64,000 nt of DNA from Verrucomicrobiota bacterium (GCA_016200005.1 JACQFP010000045.1:48129-112128), one strand, 5' to 3'. Positions 19,211-30,563 are shown, numbered from the stretch's first letter. Notes: generated from the sequence alone by a model not told the origin. Program-made: numbers and translations.

Positions 19211-19876
19211 TCAAAGAATTCCGTGTTTGCGGAACACTTCGCCCATGGGAATTCCGCGGGCGAGGTCGGCGCGGGCAAGATTCTCTCCCGCTACTTTTTC
19301 ACGCGCCAGACGGACTGCTTCCTTCAAAGCTTCCGCCGGAATGACGACCACGCCATCCTCATCGCCCAGAATCCAGTCACCGTGCCGGATTTTGACCCCG
19401 GCGATTTCGATGGGTTCAGCGATGGCGACCATGTCCGCCCGTCCCTTGCTATCGGCGGGATGGTAACCGATGCCGAAGATCGGAAAATTCAAATCCTTGA
19501 TCTTCCACATGTCGCGCGTGCAGGCGGTCATCACAACGCCCCGCACGCGTTTGGCGACACACGCCGTGGTGAGGAGTTCACCCCAAAACCCGCACGTTCG
19601 TTCCTCGCCCGCGTCCACCACAAGCACATCGCCCGCTGCCATCGCCTCCACGGCGGCAATCTCGAGCTTGTATGGTTCCGCTGTCGTCGAATCCACCGTG
19701 GCCGCTCGCGCCGGAAAGACACGTCCGCACACGGCTCGCGCCGGAGTCAACGGGCGAATCGAAGCCGGCAATGTCTGCTGACGGAAGCCCAGGCCATCCA
19801 GAACGTCGCAAACCACCGCGGTGTACAAAGTGGCAAGCGCGTTCCCGGTGTCGGCAGCCTGAGGTTGCGATATCAT
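19211..19876 (-). CDS. RraA-like family protein (HMG/CHA aldolase-type fold)
   Basis: 221 residues. RraA/HMG-aldolase features are VCDVLDGLG near the start, GDVLVVDAG, the GELLTTACVAKRVRGVVMTA segment and the metal/substrate motif TRD (ACTRDMWKI). Members are either 4-carboxy-4-hydroxy-2-oxoadipate or 4-hydroxy-4-methyl-2-oxoglutarate aldolases, or regulators of RNase E. The presence of the aldolase-type TRD and the MlrC neighbour favours a metabolic enzyme here. Probably the first gene of a two-gene unit with the M81 gene. Confidence 0.88.
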   Translation of the reverse strand: MISQPQAADTGNALATLYTAVVCDVLDGLGFRQQTLPASIRPLTPARAVCGRVFPARAATVDSTTAEPYKLEIAAVEAMAAGDVLVVDAGEERTCGFWGELLTTACVAKRVRGVVMTACTRDMWKIKDLNFPIFGIGYHPADSKGRADMVAIAEPIEIAGVKIRHGDWILGDEDGVVVIPAEALKEAVRLAREKVAGENLARADLARGIPMGEVFRKHGIL

Positions 19877-20050
19877 GGGTGAAAACTGAGTGTGACGCTA
19901 TTGATCCAGTTCGGTGAAGTCAAGGTTGTGCGAGGTCGTTGCGTGAGGTCGAAGTCTAATCGGGCTGTGGGGGAATCATCGTTTGACTGGACAGCGAATT
20001 GAGCTGGTTGCTAGATTCACGGCCGAACCTTACCAACCAAACTAAAATCT

Positions 20051-20785
20051 ATGTCACCATTTACCGCTGAATTGATTGGCACAATGATGCTCGTCATCCT
20101 GGGGGATGGAGTGGTCGCCAATGTTTTGCTAAATAAATCCAAAGGGCAGAACTCCGGCTGGATAGTGATCACCGCTGGTTGGGCCTTTGGCGTGACAGTG
20201 GGCGTCTATTCGGTCAACTCGATCAGCGGCGCGCATCTGAATCCGGCGGTGACGATCGGGCTGGCGGCCATCGGGAAATTTGCGTGGAGTAGCGTGCCCG
20301 GATATGTCGTCGCGCAAATGATCGGCGGATTTCTTGGCGGAACGATTGTCTGGCTGGCGTATCTGCCGCATTGGGAGGAAACCAAGGATCAAAGTTTTAA
20401 ACTGGCTGTGTTCTGCACCATACCCGCGATTCGCAAACTGCCGATGAATCTCCTCACGGAAATCATCGGCACGTTTGTTTTAGTCCTGGGCGTCCTGGCC
20501 ATCCTATCCCCCAGCAATCTGAAGCCCAATTCCGGTTTCGACACGGGCTTCGCTCCGTTTTTGGTTGGCGTGTTGGTCTGGTCGATTGGGTTGTCACTCG
20601 GCGGGCCGACCGGTTACGCCATCAACCCGGCGCGCGATCTCGGTCCTCGGCTCGCGCATTTCTTTCTGCCCATCGCCGGCAAGGGCAATTCGGATTGGAG
20701 CTACGCCTGGATTCCCGTCGTCGGCCCGGTCATTGGTGGGATTCTGGGGGCGTTGTTTTATAAAATGTGTTGGGTTGCGGCTTGA
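20051..20785 (+). CDS. glpF: Glycerol uptake facilitator (MIP/aquaglyceroporin)
   Basis: 244 residues, about six membrane helices. Both half-helix signature motifs are present: [11 protein letters not shown] near residue 63 and [13 protein letters not shown] near 190. The Asp following the second NPAR is a mark of glycerol facilitators over water-only aquaporins. It admits glycerol to the cytoplasm by diffusion. The gene ends 32 bp before glpK, a classic glpFK operon in which phosphorylation traps the imported glycerol. No GlpR or GlpD gene is visible in the window. Confidence 0.95.
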   Translation: MSPFTAELIGTMMLVILGDGVVANVLLNKSKGQNSGWIVITAGWAFGVTVGVYSVNSISGAHLNPAVTIGLAAIGKFAWSSVPGYVVAQMIGGFLGGTIVWLAYLPHWEETKDQSFKLAVFCTIPAIRKLPMNLLTEIIGTFVLVLGVLAILSPSNLKPNSGFDTGFAPFLVGVLVWSIGLSLGGPTGYAINPARDLGPRLAHFFLPIAGKGNSDWSYAWIPVVGPVIGGILGALFYKMCWVAA

Positions 20786-20817
20786 CGCACCACTTCATCA
20801 ATCGAAGGAAGGACGAT

Positions 20818-22299
<1,482 letters not shown>

Positions 22300-22363
22300 G
22301 GTGCGCGATCAAATTGGCTAGCGACAACCACCAATCGCCGTTCGTTGGGAAGCATTTTCAGCT

Positions 22364-22441
22364 GGAGCGAGGCTGTGCATGAAGTGCCAGCCGCAGCACA
22401 TCCAAACAATCTGCGGCTGGTCTGCGACACAGCCGCGCTCC
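22364..22441. repeat. REP-like inverted repeat, family A
   Basis: Two nested stems: GGAGCGAGGCTGTG (22364) pairs with CACAGCCGCGCTCC (22428), and CCAGCCGCAG (22387) pairs with CTGCGGCTGG (22411), around a 14-nt loop. It sits after glpK in a 250-bp gap that otherwise shows nothing recognisable. No T-run follows, so a terminator role is only possible, not shown. Confidence 0.82.
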
Positions 22442-22551
22442 AATCGATTCGCATTCAATGCCTAATTAGGATAATATCGCTGCGTCGCCTTGCTGGCCAA
22501 AAGCACCACATGCTTTCCTAGCAACTCGACCGCGCTTTACCAGAACGATGA

Positions 22552-23427
22552 GTGATTATCCGCTTTGTCGCGCAAAAGATTCGAGAGTCATCTCATTGGT
22601 GCTGGGTAGCGAATAGTATTTGGAGTCCCGAAATTCAACTCGCCATTGAATCAATTCTTCAAGACAATATTGGTAAGTTTGGCCAAGATTTCTCAGAGAA
22701 TGCGCCGCGTTGTTTACACGACGTTGAGGAAGTTCTTACAAGAATCCCACCATCTGCAGCAGAGGAGCTTTTAGAAAAATACTGGATTCACTTCGGTAAA
22801 ACGAGATACTTCGTTACTTGCGCTCTTCGAGTTGGGACGCCTAAATGCCGAGAACTCGCGTCACAAAGCATCAATGCGTGTCCAAAGGAAATAAACTTAC
22901 TCCGTTTTGTTTATATGCACATGGGTCGAAGGTTAGGCGAAGATGACAACCCCGTTTTTAGATCAGCCCTCCTAACGAGTTTAGAACCCCATCTGGACCG
23001 ACTTGGTCAGGAGGACATCAGGGGCTTTTATTACGAAATGAAACGTGGAGCAGACTACGAATGGTATAAAACATTTCTCTCCGGGCGATTATCTCCAGAA
23101 CAACATGCACATCTGTTTCCAAAGGATGAGGATTTAGCAACTGAACTGACCGGACTGGAACAGCCGAACAGAATTCCTCGCTATTGGTTGGAAGAGCTGG
23201 AACAGAGGAGAGTCCCAGTGGAACGAATTTGGCCGATTTTGGAAAAGTGGTTTATGTCAACCCCATCAACTAAACGCGCAGAAATTGTATTTGAAATCAT
23301 CGAAGTAGCAGGAACGCGCCGCGAATTAGCACTATTGGAGCGCGTCTCGAAGTTGCTAAACACTACGGAGAATAATCGGGCAATTGCAAATGTCAGTTTT
23401 TCTGTTCGATTGAGAACGTTATTGTGA
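22552..23427 (+). CDS. Hypothetical protein, A/T-rich orphan (possibly frameshifted at 5' end)
   Basis: About 291 residues, largely helical in appearance, with no motif I recognise. The stretch is visibly A/T-richer than its neighbours, suggesting transfer. The computed start is a GTG at 22552, whereas an ATG at 22548 in another frame begins a plausible short peptide (MSDYPLCRAKDSRVISLVLG) that stops at a TAG near 22616. This could mean a frameshift in the original start region. Pieces such as EIQLAIESILQDNI and LERVSKLLNTTENNRAI recall HEAT-like helices, but this is a guess. Flanked by the family A repeat. Confidence 0.5.
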   Translation: MIIRFVAQKIRESSHWCWVANSIWSPEIQLAIESILQDNIGKFGQDFSENAPRCLHDVEEVLTRIPPSAAEELLEKYWIHFGKTRYFVTCALRVGTPKCRELASQSINACPKEINLLRFVYMHMGRRLGEDDNPVFRSALLTSLEPHLDRLGQEDIRGFYYEMKRGADYEWYKTFLSGRLSPEQHAHLFPKDEDLATELTGLEQPNRIPRYWLEELEQRRVPVERIWPILEKWFMSTPSTKRAEIVFEIIEVAGTRRELALLERVSKLLNTTENNRAIANVSFSVRLRTLL

Positions 23428-23640
23428 TGATGAATTACGAATCCACCCAAGAATTTCCGCTGAAGCGGAAGAAGTTCTTTCGGACAGCCACCCTAACTTA
23501 AACTACCCGCGCGGACCAAGAGATTAATCCGCCTGCGTTTGCGGTACTCAAAGGCTTGGCAAACGAAAGCCGGTGGGTAAGCTGTCGCACGTGACCAACC
23601 TTGCTCGACTCAACGATAGAACGAAAGGACCAGGCTATTT

Positions 23641-25635
23641 ATGAAAAGGCATTCCCGCTCGCTTCAAATCGCCAGCCTCATTTTGCTCGCGCTAACTTTT
23701 GTCTCCGCCGCATCCGCCGTGGGCGTGAGGGTGACCGACTCCAGTCCCTTGCTTGCCAAGGCGGAGTATTTGCAAGACGACCTGATTGACAAACATTGGT
23801 TGGAGGGACTTTATGTTTCGATTGTGCCGTCGGCACCGCCGGGAACGAAGTTGACGCACACGGTCAACGAACCTGGAAACGTCATTCATGCCGGCGTCTG
23901 GACGGGGCGTTATCTGGCTGGCGTCGGTTATCAATACGCAGTCACGCAGTCACCGGCGGTCCGCGTACACGGCGGGCGAATTTTGCAGGCTTTGCGCATC
24001 CAACAGGAAGTCACAGGCAAGCCGGGGTTGCTGGCGCGCGGTTATGTCAGAGGCCACGGCCCGGTCGAAGGTTGGGAACGCAACGGCCAGGATTCCATCG
24101 AATGGCATCAAGGGCAGGGGAAGTATGCGGACTATCGCTGGCACGGCGACGTGAGCGTGGATAACTTCAACGCGGTTCTTTACGGCTACGCGATTTATTT
24201 CGATCTGGGCGCGGACAGCGAACAGAAAAAATTCATCGCCCACGATGTGGACCAGTTGATGACGCACGTGCTCGACAATCAGTGTCGCATCATCGACGTG
24301 GACGGCGAAGTGACGCGCTATGGTCACATCGGCATGGACCCCGATCCATCGCGCGACGATTACTACAACAAACTCTACGCGCCGTTGCTCAAGCGGATGG
24401 GCCGCGAAAATGAGCCGTGGAAACCTTCGTTGCGCGGTTCGCTGATGTTGCTCCCGGATTTGCTAATCGCGCATCACATTACGGGCAAGGATCGTTATCT
24501 GGATTTTTACCGGAGCGTCGTCGCGCGGTGCAAGGACAACCCGGATTTGCGCCGCGAGAGCGGGCCGTTTTCCTTGGAGCGACTGGCGCGCGTCAATCAC
24601 AGCAGCGAGGGACAGGCTTATGAAGCGTTGTTCAATCTCATCCGTTACGAGCACGATCCCGAGCTGCTCGCCAAATATCGTCCGTGGGTTTCGGATCTTT
24701 GGGATATGAACTGGATGGAAGGCAACGCGCTCTTCGCCTACATGACGGCGGCGTTGCTGCCCGAATATCGCGATCCGACAAAACCGGGAGTGTCGGCGGC
24801 GACACCAAAAGATTTTCCGCACGGCGAGGAAGGACTTCGCCTCGCGTTGAAGACGATGAAGTTGTTTCCGGTCAACCGCGTTTTGACGCCGGTGATGAAC
24901 TCGTTGCGAACAGACATCGAGCTAAATCCCCATACCGGCCAGCGCGGAAAGGAAAGCGCAAAGCCGCTGCCGATCAACGAGCGCCCATTGGACAACGAAT
25001 ACTCGTGGAAGGGCAACCCCTATCAATTGGACGGCTGGCTGAAACCAACGGTGACGATGTATCAAACATCATGCGACGATCCGCAAGTGGCCGCGCTTTG
25101 TGACAGCAGCGGTCGAATCTTCACGACCTTTAACGGCGGCGAGGTTTGGCGTGACCGCAGCGTTGGCCTCATGGGAGCAAGCGTCCAAAACATTGTTGCC
25201 TCGACCAACCGAACGTTCGTGCTCCACGCGCAGACGGATAAAGGAGTGTTCATCACGCGCGACGGCGGCATGAGCTGGCGCGCGGCGCCGGCGGATGACA
25301 AACCGGAATTTCCAAGACCAGACTTTAAGGAATGGCAGCGTTTGCCGAACCGTCGCCTATTTCGCATCAACGAGGAGAGCGAACTGGTTTTCAGCAAGGA
25401 CGGCGGCAAGACCAATTCGCCCTGCATGGGAGGATGGCGTATCAAACGCGCGAATTCATTTTTTGTGACGCCGCAGGGTCTTCTCGCCAGCGGACCGGGC
25501 GGCTGTTATGAGAGCAAGGACGGCGAACGCTGGAAGGAACTGAAACTCTGGCCCGACCAGGAAACCGGCGCGGCGGATTTTGTGCATGCTTATTGGATGG
25601 GACGCTATTACGGATTCATCGGAAAAAATGATTGA
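23641..25635 (+). CDS. Secreted protein with toroid-like domain and Asp-box (BNR) repeats
   Basis: 664 residues with a clear signal peptide (LIASLILLALTFVSAASA-type) cleaved near 27. The large central part, up to about 440, has aromatic and helical segments (GVWTGRYLAGVGYQYA, GRILQALRIQQEV) resembling alpha-toroid enzymes such as unsaturated-glucuronyl or glycosyl hydrolases. No catalytic residues can be assigned. The C-terminal third has Asp-box motifs typical of sialidase or BNR propellers: ITRDGGMSWR, VFSKDGGKT and YESKDGERWKEL. Probably extracellular or periplasmic carbohydrate-related, but this is inference. Confidence 0.6.
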   Translation: MKRHSRSLQIASLILLALTFVSAASAVGVRVTDSSPLLAKAEYLQDDLIDKHWLEGLYVSIVPSAPPGTKLTHTVNEPGNVIHAGVWTGRYLAGVGYQYAVTQSPAVRVHGGRILQALRIQQEVTGKPGLLARGYVRGHGPVEGWERNGQDSIEWHQGQGKYADYRWHGDVSVDNFNAVLYGYAIYFDLGADSEQKKFIAHDVDQLMTHVLDNQCRIIDVDGEVTRYGHIGMDPDPSRDDYYNKLYAPLLKRMGRENEPWKPSLRGSLMLLPDLLIAHHITGKDRYLDFYRSVVARCKDNPDLRRESGPFSLERLARVNHSSEGQAYEALFNLIRYEHDPELLAKYRPWVSDLWDMNWMEGNALFAYMTAALLPEYRDPTKPGVSAATPKDFPHGEEGLRLALKTMKLFPVNRVLTPVMNSLRTDIELNPHTGQRGKESAKPLPINERPLDNEYSWKGNPYQLDGWLKPTVTMYQTSCDDPQVAALCDSSGRIFTTFNGGEVWRDRSVGLMGASVQNIVASTNRTFVLHAQTDKGVFITRDGGMSWRAAPADDKPEFPRPDFKEWQRLPNRRLFRINEESELVFSKDGGKTNSPCMGGWRIKRANSFFVTPQGLLASGPGGCYESKDGERWKELKLWPDQETGAADFVHAYWMGRYYGFIGKND

Positions 25636-25648
25636 GGTCATGAAGCGA

Positions 25649-25726
25649 ATGTAGCCGTCGACGTGAGGAGGCGGGGCGTTGTGTATCCGAAGGACAGGAA
25701 TCCACTTCGTTACCTCGGTGGCTACG
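25649..25726. repeat. REP-like inverted repeat, family B copy 1
   Basis: The left arm ATGTAGCCGTCGACGTGAGG and the right arm ending TACCTCGGTGGCTAC pair imperfectly. The same element, in the opposite orientation and better preserved, is at 58978-59058. It occupies most of the gap between the Asp-box gene and the HpcH/HpaI gene. Confidence 0.85.
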
Positions 25727-25737
25727 CCGATGATTGC

Positions 25738-26562
25738 TCAGTAAAGCATCTTTGATTTTATGGGCGCGGCGGATTTGCCGAGAGGTGCGAGGAACTGTTG
25801 CGCGCCGGCAGCCATCAGATTCAATTCGGCGACCGCTTGGAAAAAGAGAAAACCTTGCGCCATGAATTTTCTCGCTTCGTCGGGAGTGCTCACAATCGTG
25901 CCGAGAAATTTGCCATGTTTCTTGGCGGCGGCGACAATCTTCGCAATGGCCTCCTCCAGCTTGGGATGATTCTGCTGGCCGCGTAGGCCAAGCGAAAACG
26001 AAAGGTCGCTGGTGCCAATAAACATCACGTCCAGTCCCGGGGTCGCGGCGATCTCGTCAATCTTGTCCAACGCGCGCGCTTCCTCGATGGTGGTGATGAC
26101 GACGATGTTCTTGTCGGCGAAGTCATAATAGCCTTCCGGCGCGGGCCAGCGGAAGGTAGCGAGTCGCGCGCCGGAGCCGCGACGTCCAACGGGCGGATAC
26201 CGACAAGCAGCAACGGCCTGGCGCGCAAGTTCGGGCGTGCTGCTGAAAGGGAACACCACACCCAACACGCCGGCGTCGAGGACACGCTTGGCGGTCCAAA
26301 TCTCATTGACCGGCACGCGCGCGAAGGGGACGGCCGGCAATCCGCGCGTGGCCAACACCATGTTGCGGACTGTTTCCAGCGTGATGGGCGAGTGCTCCAT
26401 CTCCAGCCAGAGAAAATCAAAACCCATGCTGGCCGCTTGCGCCGCGACTTCGACGCTGTTGACGGTGATGGTGATGCCGAAGACCGGTTTGCCTTCGTGC
26501 AAAAGTTTTTTCACCGGGTTTTCCCAGGTGGACGGTTTGTTCGCGGCAGCTTTAGTTGACAT
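25738..26562 (-). CDS. HpcH/HpaI-type aldolase / citrate-lyase family protein
   Basis: 274 residues from the Met at 26562 (MSTKAAANKPSTWENPVKKL). A 30-codon upstream extension is open but unlike the family. Conserved features: GITITVNSVEVAAQAASMGFDFLWLEMEHSPI broken into the usual phosphoenolpyruvate-type beta-alpha units, the metal ligand Glu in TIEEARALDKIDEIAATPG, and DVMFIGTSDLSFSLGL. The family performs retro-aldol cleavage or aldol addition involving pyruvate and an aldehyde, using a divalent metal. The substrate is not clear. It may share a transcript with the PIG-L gene upstream on the same strand. Confidence 0.88.
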   Translation of the reverse strand: MSTKAAANKPSTWENPVKKLLHEGKPVFGITITVNSVEVAAQAASMGFDFLWLEMEHSPITLETVRNMVLATRGLPAVPFARVPVNEIWTAKRVLDAGVLGVVFPFSSTPELARQAVAACRYPPVGRRGSGARLATFRWPAPEGYYDFADKNIVVITTIEEARALDKIDEIAATPGLDVMFIGTSDLSFSLGLRGQQNHPKLEEAIAKIVAAAKKHGKFLGTIVSTPDEARKFMAQGFLFFQAVAELNLMAAGAQQFLAPLGKSAAPIKSKMLY

Positions 26563-26697
26563 AAATTCGATTTTGCAGGTTGGAACGCATGGCAGGAACG
26601 TCCGAAGCGTAATTGCAGAGAATTCCTGACACGGCGCCCGCTCCTGGCACACGATGAGGTGAGATCCGGATTGTCCTCAATTCTTTAATGTTCGAGG

Positions 26698-27522
26698 TTA
26701 TTTCTGGTTGAAGCCGGTGGCGTAGCGGAATGATTCCACGTAGTGCCCGTCCTTCTTCTCGTGCTTCATGTGGTAGTAAGACTTGAGCGTCGCCAGATTT
26801 TTGGGATCCCAGTCGGGACGATACTTCGTTTCAGACGGCTCGAATTGACTGACCTGTTTGGTAACCGCTTCGACTTTCAATTCAAAGGTCGAGTCGATGT
26901 TGATGTAATAATTCGCCTCGTTCGTGGTCGTGTAAAAAAAGTAAAGGTTCGGCACGGTGTACGGCTGTAACTTATCGACCAGCAAGTGTTCGGGATAATA
27001 AAGATGAAACTCTGCCGCGCGGACCGCGTCAATGGTGTTGAACGCGGCCATGCGATGATCGGTTTTGTGCCAGCGCTCATACCACTCGCCGGGATCGACG
27101 GACAAGACCGCGTCGGGGCGATATTGGCGGATGATCTTCGTGACCTGACCGCACAACATTTTTGGCGGGACATATTCGAGTTCGCCGTCATCGTGGCCCA
27201 GCCAGATGATGTTTTCCTTGGGAATGCCCAGCACAGCGCAGGACGCTTCCTCTTCGGCCTTGCGGATGCGCGCCAGTCGCTCGGAAGTCATGTCCTGATC
27301 GTAACTGCCTTTGTTGTCATTGGTGTAAATGACAACGAAGACGCGATTTTTGTTCTTCGACAACAGTGCCATGGTGCCGCCGACCGCGAATGTGTCGTCG
27401 TCGGGATGGGGCGTAAAGATCATGACGGTCTTGTTGGTGTAATTCTCAAGCCGCTCGGCGGGCTCGGCGTTGGCGGCCAAGGACAGCAAGAATGTTGTTA
27501 GAATCAGTAACGTGATTTTCAT
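26698..27522 (-). CDS. Exported PIG-L family N-acetyl-sugar deacetylase, copy 1
   Basis: 274 residues with signal peptide (LLILTTFLLSLAANA). The metal-binding motif is FTPHPDDDTFAVGG near residue 36 and the later His is in KTDHRMAAF. The family is LmbE/PIG-L zinc deacetylases, which remove acetyl groups from N-acetylglucosamine-type sugars; here export points to an extracytoplasmic glycan or glycolipid. It follows the ceramidase-like gene on the same strand (about 73 bp). A second exported PIG-L and ceramidase pair is at 41895-44199. Confidence 0.9.
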   Translation of the reverse strand: MKITLLILTTFLLSLAANAEPAERLENYTNKTVMIFTPHPDDDTFAVGGTMALLSKNKNRVFVVIYTNDNKGSYDQDMTSERLARIRKAEEEASCAVLGIPKENIIWLGHDDGELEYVPPKMLCGQVTKIIRQYRPDAVLSVDPGEWYERWHKTDHRMAAFNTIDAVRAAEFHLYYPEHLLVDKLQPYTVPNLYFFYTTTNEANYYINIDSTFELKVEAVTKQVSQFEPSETKYRPDWDPKNLATLKSYYHMKHEKKDGHYVESFRYATGFNQK

Positions 27523-27595
27523 TTTGTTTTCTCCTTTGGGAATGAGTTGAAACGATTTGATTTTCGCACGCGGTTACGGCATCGGAACCACGTGT

Positions 27596-28951
27596 TTACG
27601 GTGATGGCACCGGTGTGAGTTTGCCGAGCATCTGGTAAAGTTTCACGATCGCATGGTCAACCATCGCTTCGCCGGCACCCACTTCGGTTCGCGTCGTCAG
27701 GCTGTTCGCGCCGTAGCCACCTTCCACGGCGGCTTTGATGGTTGGGAAATAAGCGTAGTAGCCGTTGGCGTAACCAACAAAGAACGCGGCGGGAACTGGC
27801 GAACGCGCGCGAAAATCCATCGCGAATTCTACGAACGGCTCACCCGGCATTCCCATCAACGCGATCTCGTCGTTGATCAGAACGGTCATGACGGGGCAGG
27901 GGATGGGCGAGACCAAAGAACGCCGATAATATCCTGCCGTGGTAGCGTCCACTCGCTTTTCCACCAGCGCCATGACTTTCTCAGCGTCCCAGCGCAAATC
28001 AAATTTCATCGTGTCGAGCGAATACTTCAACGACGGCTTATCGGGCGCTTTCGTGGTGATGCTGTGGGCGACGCGCACCGCTTCTTTGCCCACTTGTTCG
28101 CCGGTTTCCTTCATGAGGCGGTCGGCGTCTTCGTTGAGCGGCGTTTTGTCGAAGTAAGGATTGATGTCGCCGGGTGCGGCTTGCAGGAAAAAACAAATCG
28201 GCGACTTGTCAAAACTCTCTTCGACAAACTTCGCCATCGCGCCGGGATAATCGGCTGAATAGCGCAAATTGTCCGGGCCAAATACCACGGGATGACAGGA
28301 ATAGTTGACGAGAATCGCCAGCGGTTTGCCCGATGCATCGTCCACACGGATGATGCCGACGCTCGGGTCAACGGGGCTGGTCGGAATTTTCGTCGCGTTG
28401 CGCCAAAGCATTTTCACGCTGCCATCCGCCTGGACGTAACGCCGGTTGTGTCCGATGGACGTCTGTCCGTAACCCGTGCCGATCCGGGCGGCGACCAGCC
28501 GACCGCTGGCCTCTTCGATGGCCCTGGCAATTTTATCATTCGCTTCGGTTTCCCACGGCGGAATTTTTCCTTCCGGATAACTGTCGTCGATGACCGGCCC
28601 GGAGTGCGTGTGCGAGGCCATGAGAAAAACCTGATGAACACCCGCCGAACGTTTCACCCGTGCGAGGAGAGTCTCCCGGAACGGCGGACCGAATGGCCTT
28701 CCCAAGTCCAGCGTGATCAGCGCCAGCCGGTTGCTGCCGTCGTCCAGCACCAGCACTCGCGCGAACAGTGGATCGAGCACGGCCGTGGCGCCGCTTTTTC
28801 GGTCTGAATAACCCCAGAGCTTGTATTCCAGTGGCGGCGTGATGTCGGTTCGTGCCGCGGCGGCCTTGAATTCTGCGGCGTTGGAAATCTCGGCGGTCAT
28901 GATGATGACCAACAATGAAAGAAAGCGTTGGAGAAGGGAATTAGTTTTCAC
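27596..28951 (-). CDS. Neutral/alkaline non-lysosomal ceramidase-like exported protein, copy 1
   Basis: About 452 residues from the GTG at 28951 (or 465 from an ATG at 28990). The leader has hydrophobic residues LLQRFLSLLVIIMTAEISNA. The N-terminal ceramidase-type signature is AAAARTDITPPLEYKLWGYS. Zinc-site candidates are MASHTHSGPVID, and HPVVFGP in the second half (NYSCHPVVFGP). The family cleaves the amide of ceramides; many homologues in this phylum have unknown substrates. The gene is directly upstream of the PIG-L gene, and a paralogue is at 41895-43160, so this may be a sphingolipid or acyl-amine utilisation unit. Confidence 0.85.
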   Translation of the reverse strand: MKTNSLLQRFLSLLVIIMTAEISNAAEFKAAAARTDITPPLEYKLWGYSDRKSGATAVLDPLFARVLVLDDGSNRLALITLDLGRPFGPPFRETLLARVKRSAGVHQVFLMASHTHSGPVIDDSYPEGKIPPWETEANDKIARAIEEASGRLVAARIGTGYGQTSIGHNRRYVQADGSVKMLWRNATKIPTSPVDPSVGIIRVDDASGKPLAILVNYSCHPVVFGPDNLRYSADYPGAMAKFVEESFDKSPICFFLQAAPGDINPYFDKTPLNEDADRLMKETGEQVGKEAVRVAHSITTKAPDKPSLKYSLDTMKFDLRWDAEKVMALVEKRVDATTAGYYRRSLVSPIPCPVMTVLINDEIALMGMPGEPFVEFAMDFRARSPVPAAFFVGYANGYYAYFPTIKAAVEGGYGANSLTTRTEVGAGEAMVDHAIVKLYQMLGKLTPVPSP

Positions 28952-29034
28952 ACGCCCTTTATTCAGAATCCGGCGTGATTGGGCAATCATTTTTCACGCG
29001 CCATACCGCTTTGAGAAAATTAATTGCCGGATTG

Positions 29035-29097
29035 CCCCTCACCCCGTCCCTCTCCCCATCCGATGGGGAGAAGGTGGTCGAAGGTCGGGTGAAGGGT
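29035..29097. repeat. REP-like element, family E, copy 2
   Basis: GCCCCTCACCCC and GGGTGAAGGG ends enclose the hairpin TCTCCCCATCCGATGGGGAGA. It lies in the gap between the haloalkane dehalogenase end and the ceramidase-like start. Same family as copies at 11890, 53634, 53737 and 57855. Confidence 0.82.
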
Positions 29098-29136
29098 CCG
29101 CGTATTCTTAACCGGAAATTCATTTTGGCAATTGGC

Positions 29137-30039
29137 CTAACTTTTAAGCGGCGTTCGATTGATGAAATCCAGAATGTGCCCGGCGATTTCCTCGCCCTTG
29201 TCCTCCTGCAGAAAATGTCCCGCCTCTTCGATCGTGATTTCCGGTTGTTCGCGTGCAGTCGGAATGAGCCGTCGGAAGAAACGGTCGCCGCCACGGGTCA
29301 CCGGATCACCATCCGAGAACATCACCAGCGCCGGTTTGTTCCAGCCGGCGAGTCGGCGGCGCGCCTCTTTCATTTCTGCGGCGCCGCCCATGTCGGTCGA
29401 GATCGGAACGAGGCGCGGGAAAGCATGCATGCCCGCTTTGTGCTTGCGGTCCGGGAAGGGCGCGTCATAGGCCGCCAGCACTTCAGCCGGAAGATTCTTC
29501 CCCGTCGCGCAGGCGTTGCGCACCACCGTGCTGGCGACCAGTTCCGGTGTGCGCAGCGCGAAGCTGCGCCATGCCATGAAACCTTCCGACATTTTCTCTT
29601 CGCCGGTCGGGAGGCCGGTGTTCATGATCACCAATCGCGCGAAACGCTCAGGATGATTCGCCGCCACCGTCAAGCCGATCAATCCACCCCAATCTTGACA
29701 CACCAGCGTGATCTGGCGCAGGTCCAGTTTCTCGATGAACGAAACAATGGTGTCGAAGTGCAACTTGAAACTGTATTCCTCCATCTCCGTAAACTTGTCC
29801 GAGCGACCAAACCCGATGAAGTCTGGCGCGACCACCCGCATCCCGGACTTGATGAACGGCGAAATCATTTTCCGATAGAGATAGCTCCACGTCGGTTCAC
29901 CGTGCAGACAGAGGATGAGTTGCCCGCGCCCTTCGTCCAAATAGTGAATTCGAAGCCCGTTGATTTCCACGAAGTGTGGCGCAAAAGGAAAACCGGGCAG
30001 GTTTACAAAACGCTCCGTTTGGGATTGAACGATGGCCAT
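29137..30039 (-). CDS. Haloalkane dehalogenase (HLD-I/DhlA-like alpha/beta hydrolase)
   Basis: About 300 residues from the Met at 30039 ([11 protein letters not shown]); a 14-codon extension upstream is less conserved. Signature [13 protein letters not shown], nucleophile CQDWGGLIG (Asp, with halide-binding Trp next to it), and the cap-domain EGFMAWRSF carrying the second Trp seen in DhlA-type enzymes. The acid candidate is FSDGDPVT and the catalytic His is in [10 protein letters not shown]. It hydrolyses carbon-halogen bonds of haloalkanes to alcohols. Family assignment is firm; the exact substrate is not. Divergent from the giant protein gene. Confidence 0.92.
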   Translation of the reverse strand: MAIVQSQTERFVNLPGFPFAPHFVEINGLRIHYLDEGRGQLILCLHGEPTWSYLYRKMISPFIKSGMRVVAPDFIGFGRSDKFTEMEEYSFKLHFDTIVSFIEKLDLRQITLVCQDWGGLIGLTVAANHPERFARLVIMNTGLPTGEEKMSEGFMAWRSFALRTPELVASTVVRNACATGKNLPAEVLAAYDAPFPDRKHKAGMHAFPRLVPISTDMGGAAEMKEARRRLAGWNKPALVMFSDGDPVTRGGDRFFRRLIPTAREQPEITIEEAGHFLQEDKGEEIAGHILDFINRTPLKS

Positions 30040-30563
30040 GAATTTCGTGCCATTTCTAGTCAGCCTCGAAACGCCAGGCAAGAGTTTTTCTCATACAATC
30101 GTCGCGGGCGAATTCCTTTGCACCTGATGAGGAGACTCGCTGCGTGCAGAAGTTCCGGCGGTTTTCCGAATGGTTTTCCCGGGTCAACGCCTGTCTGAAG
30201 CCTTGCAAAATGCACGGCCTGACCTTGCATTTTGCACGATTTCCACGGCCCTCATCCCGCGGCTGCCACAGCCGTAATCGCGCGAAGTGCTTGATGAACA
30301 GGCATTGGAACAATTGCCAATGAGGTTGGTACGAAAGGCGCTTTTCGCATTCTAAACCTAAATCAGATGAAAACTCCTAATTGGCTGACTGGGCTGCGCA
30401 GTTTACCAGCTTCGCGTTCCCTGGCTCACGCGTCGCTGCGCCCATGGCATCAACCCGCAATGATCGGCGTCGCGCTTGCTGCGACCGCCCGTCCATCAAT
30501 CCTCGATTCCTGGACTCCACCCAATGCACCGCGACCATCCGAGGCGACTAACGCAGGACTTCG
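30040..30563. other. 524-bp divergent intergenic region with a palindromic inverted repeat
   Basis: This region separates the haloalkane dehalogenase and giant repeat genes, which read away from each other. It holds an inverted repeat whose arms TGCAAAATGCA (30204-30214) and TGCATTTTGCA (30226-30236) are 11 bp each and 11 bp apart. No convincing sigma70 hexamers were seen. A 66-codon open frame at 30367-30567 has no recognisable content and is not called as a gene. Confidence 0.6.
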
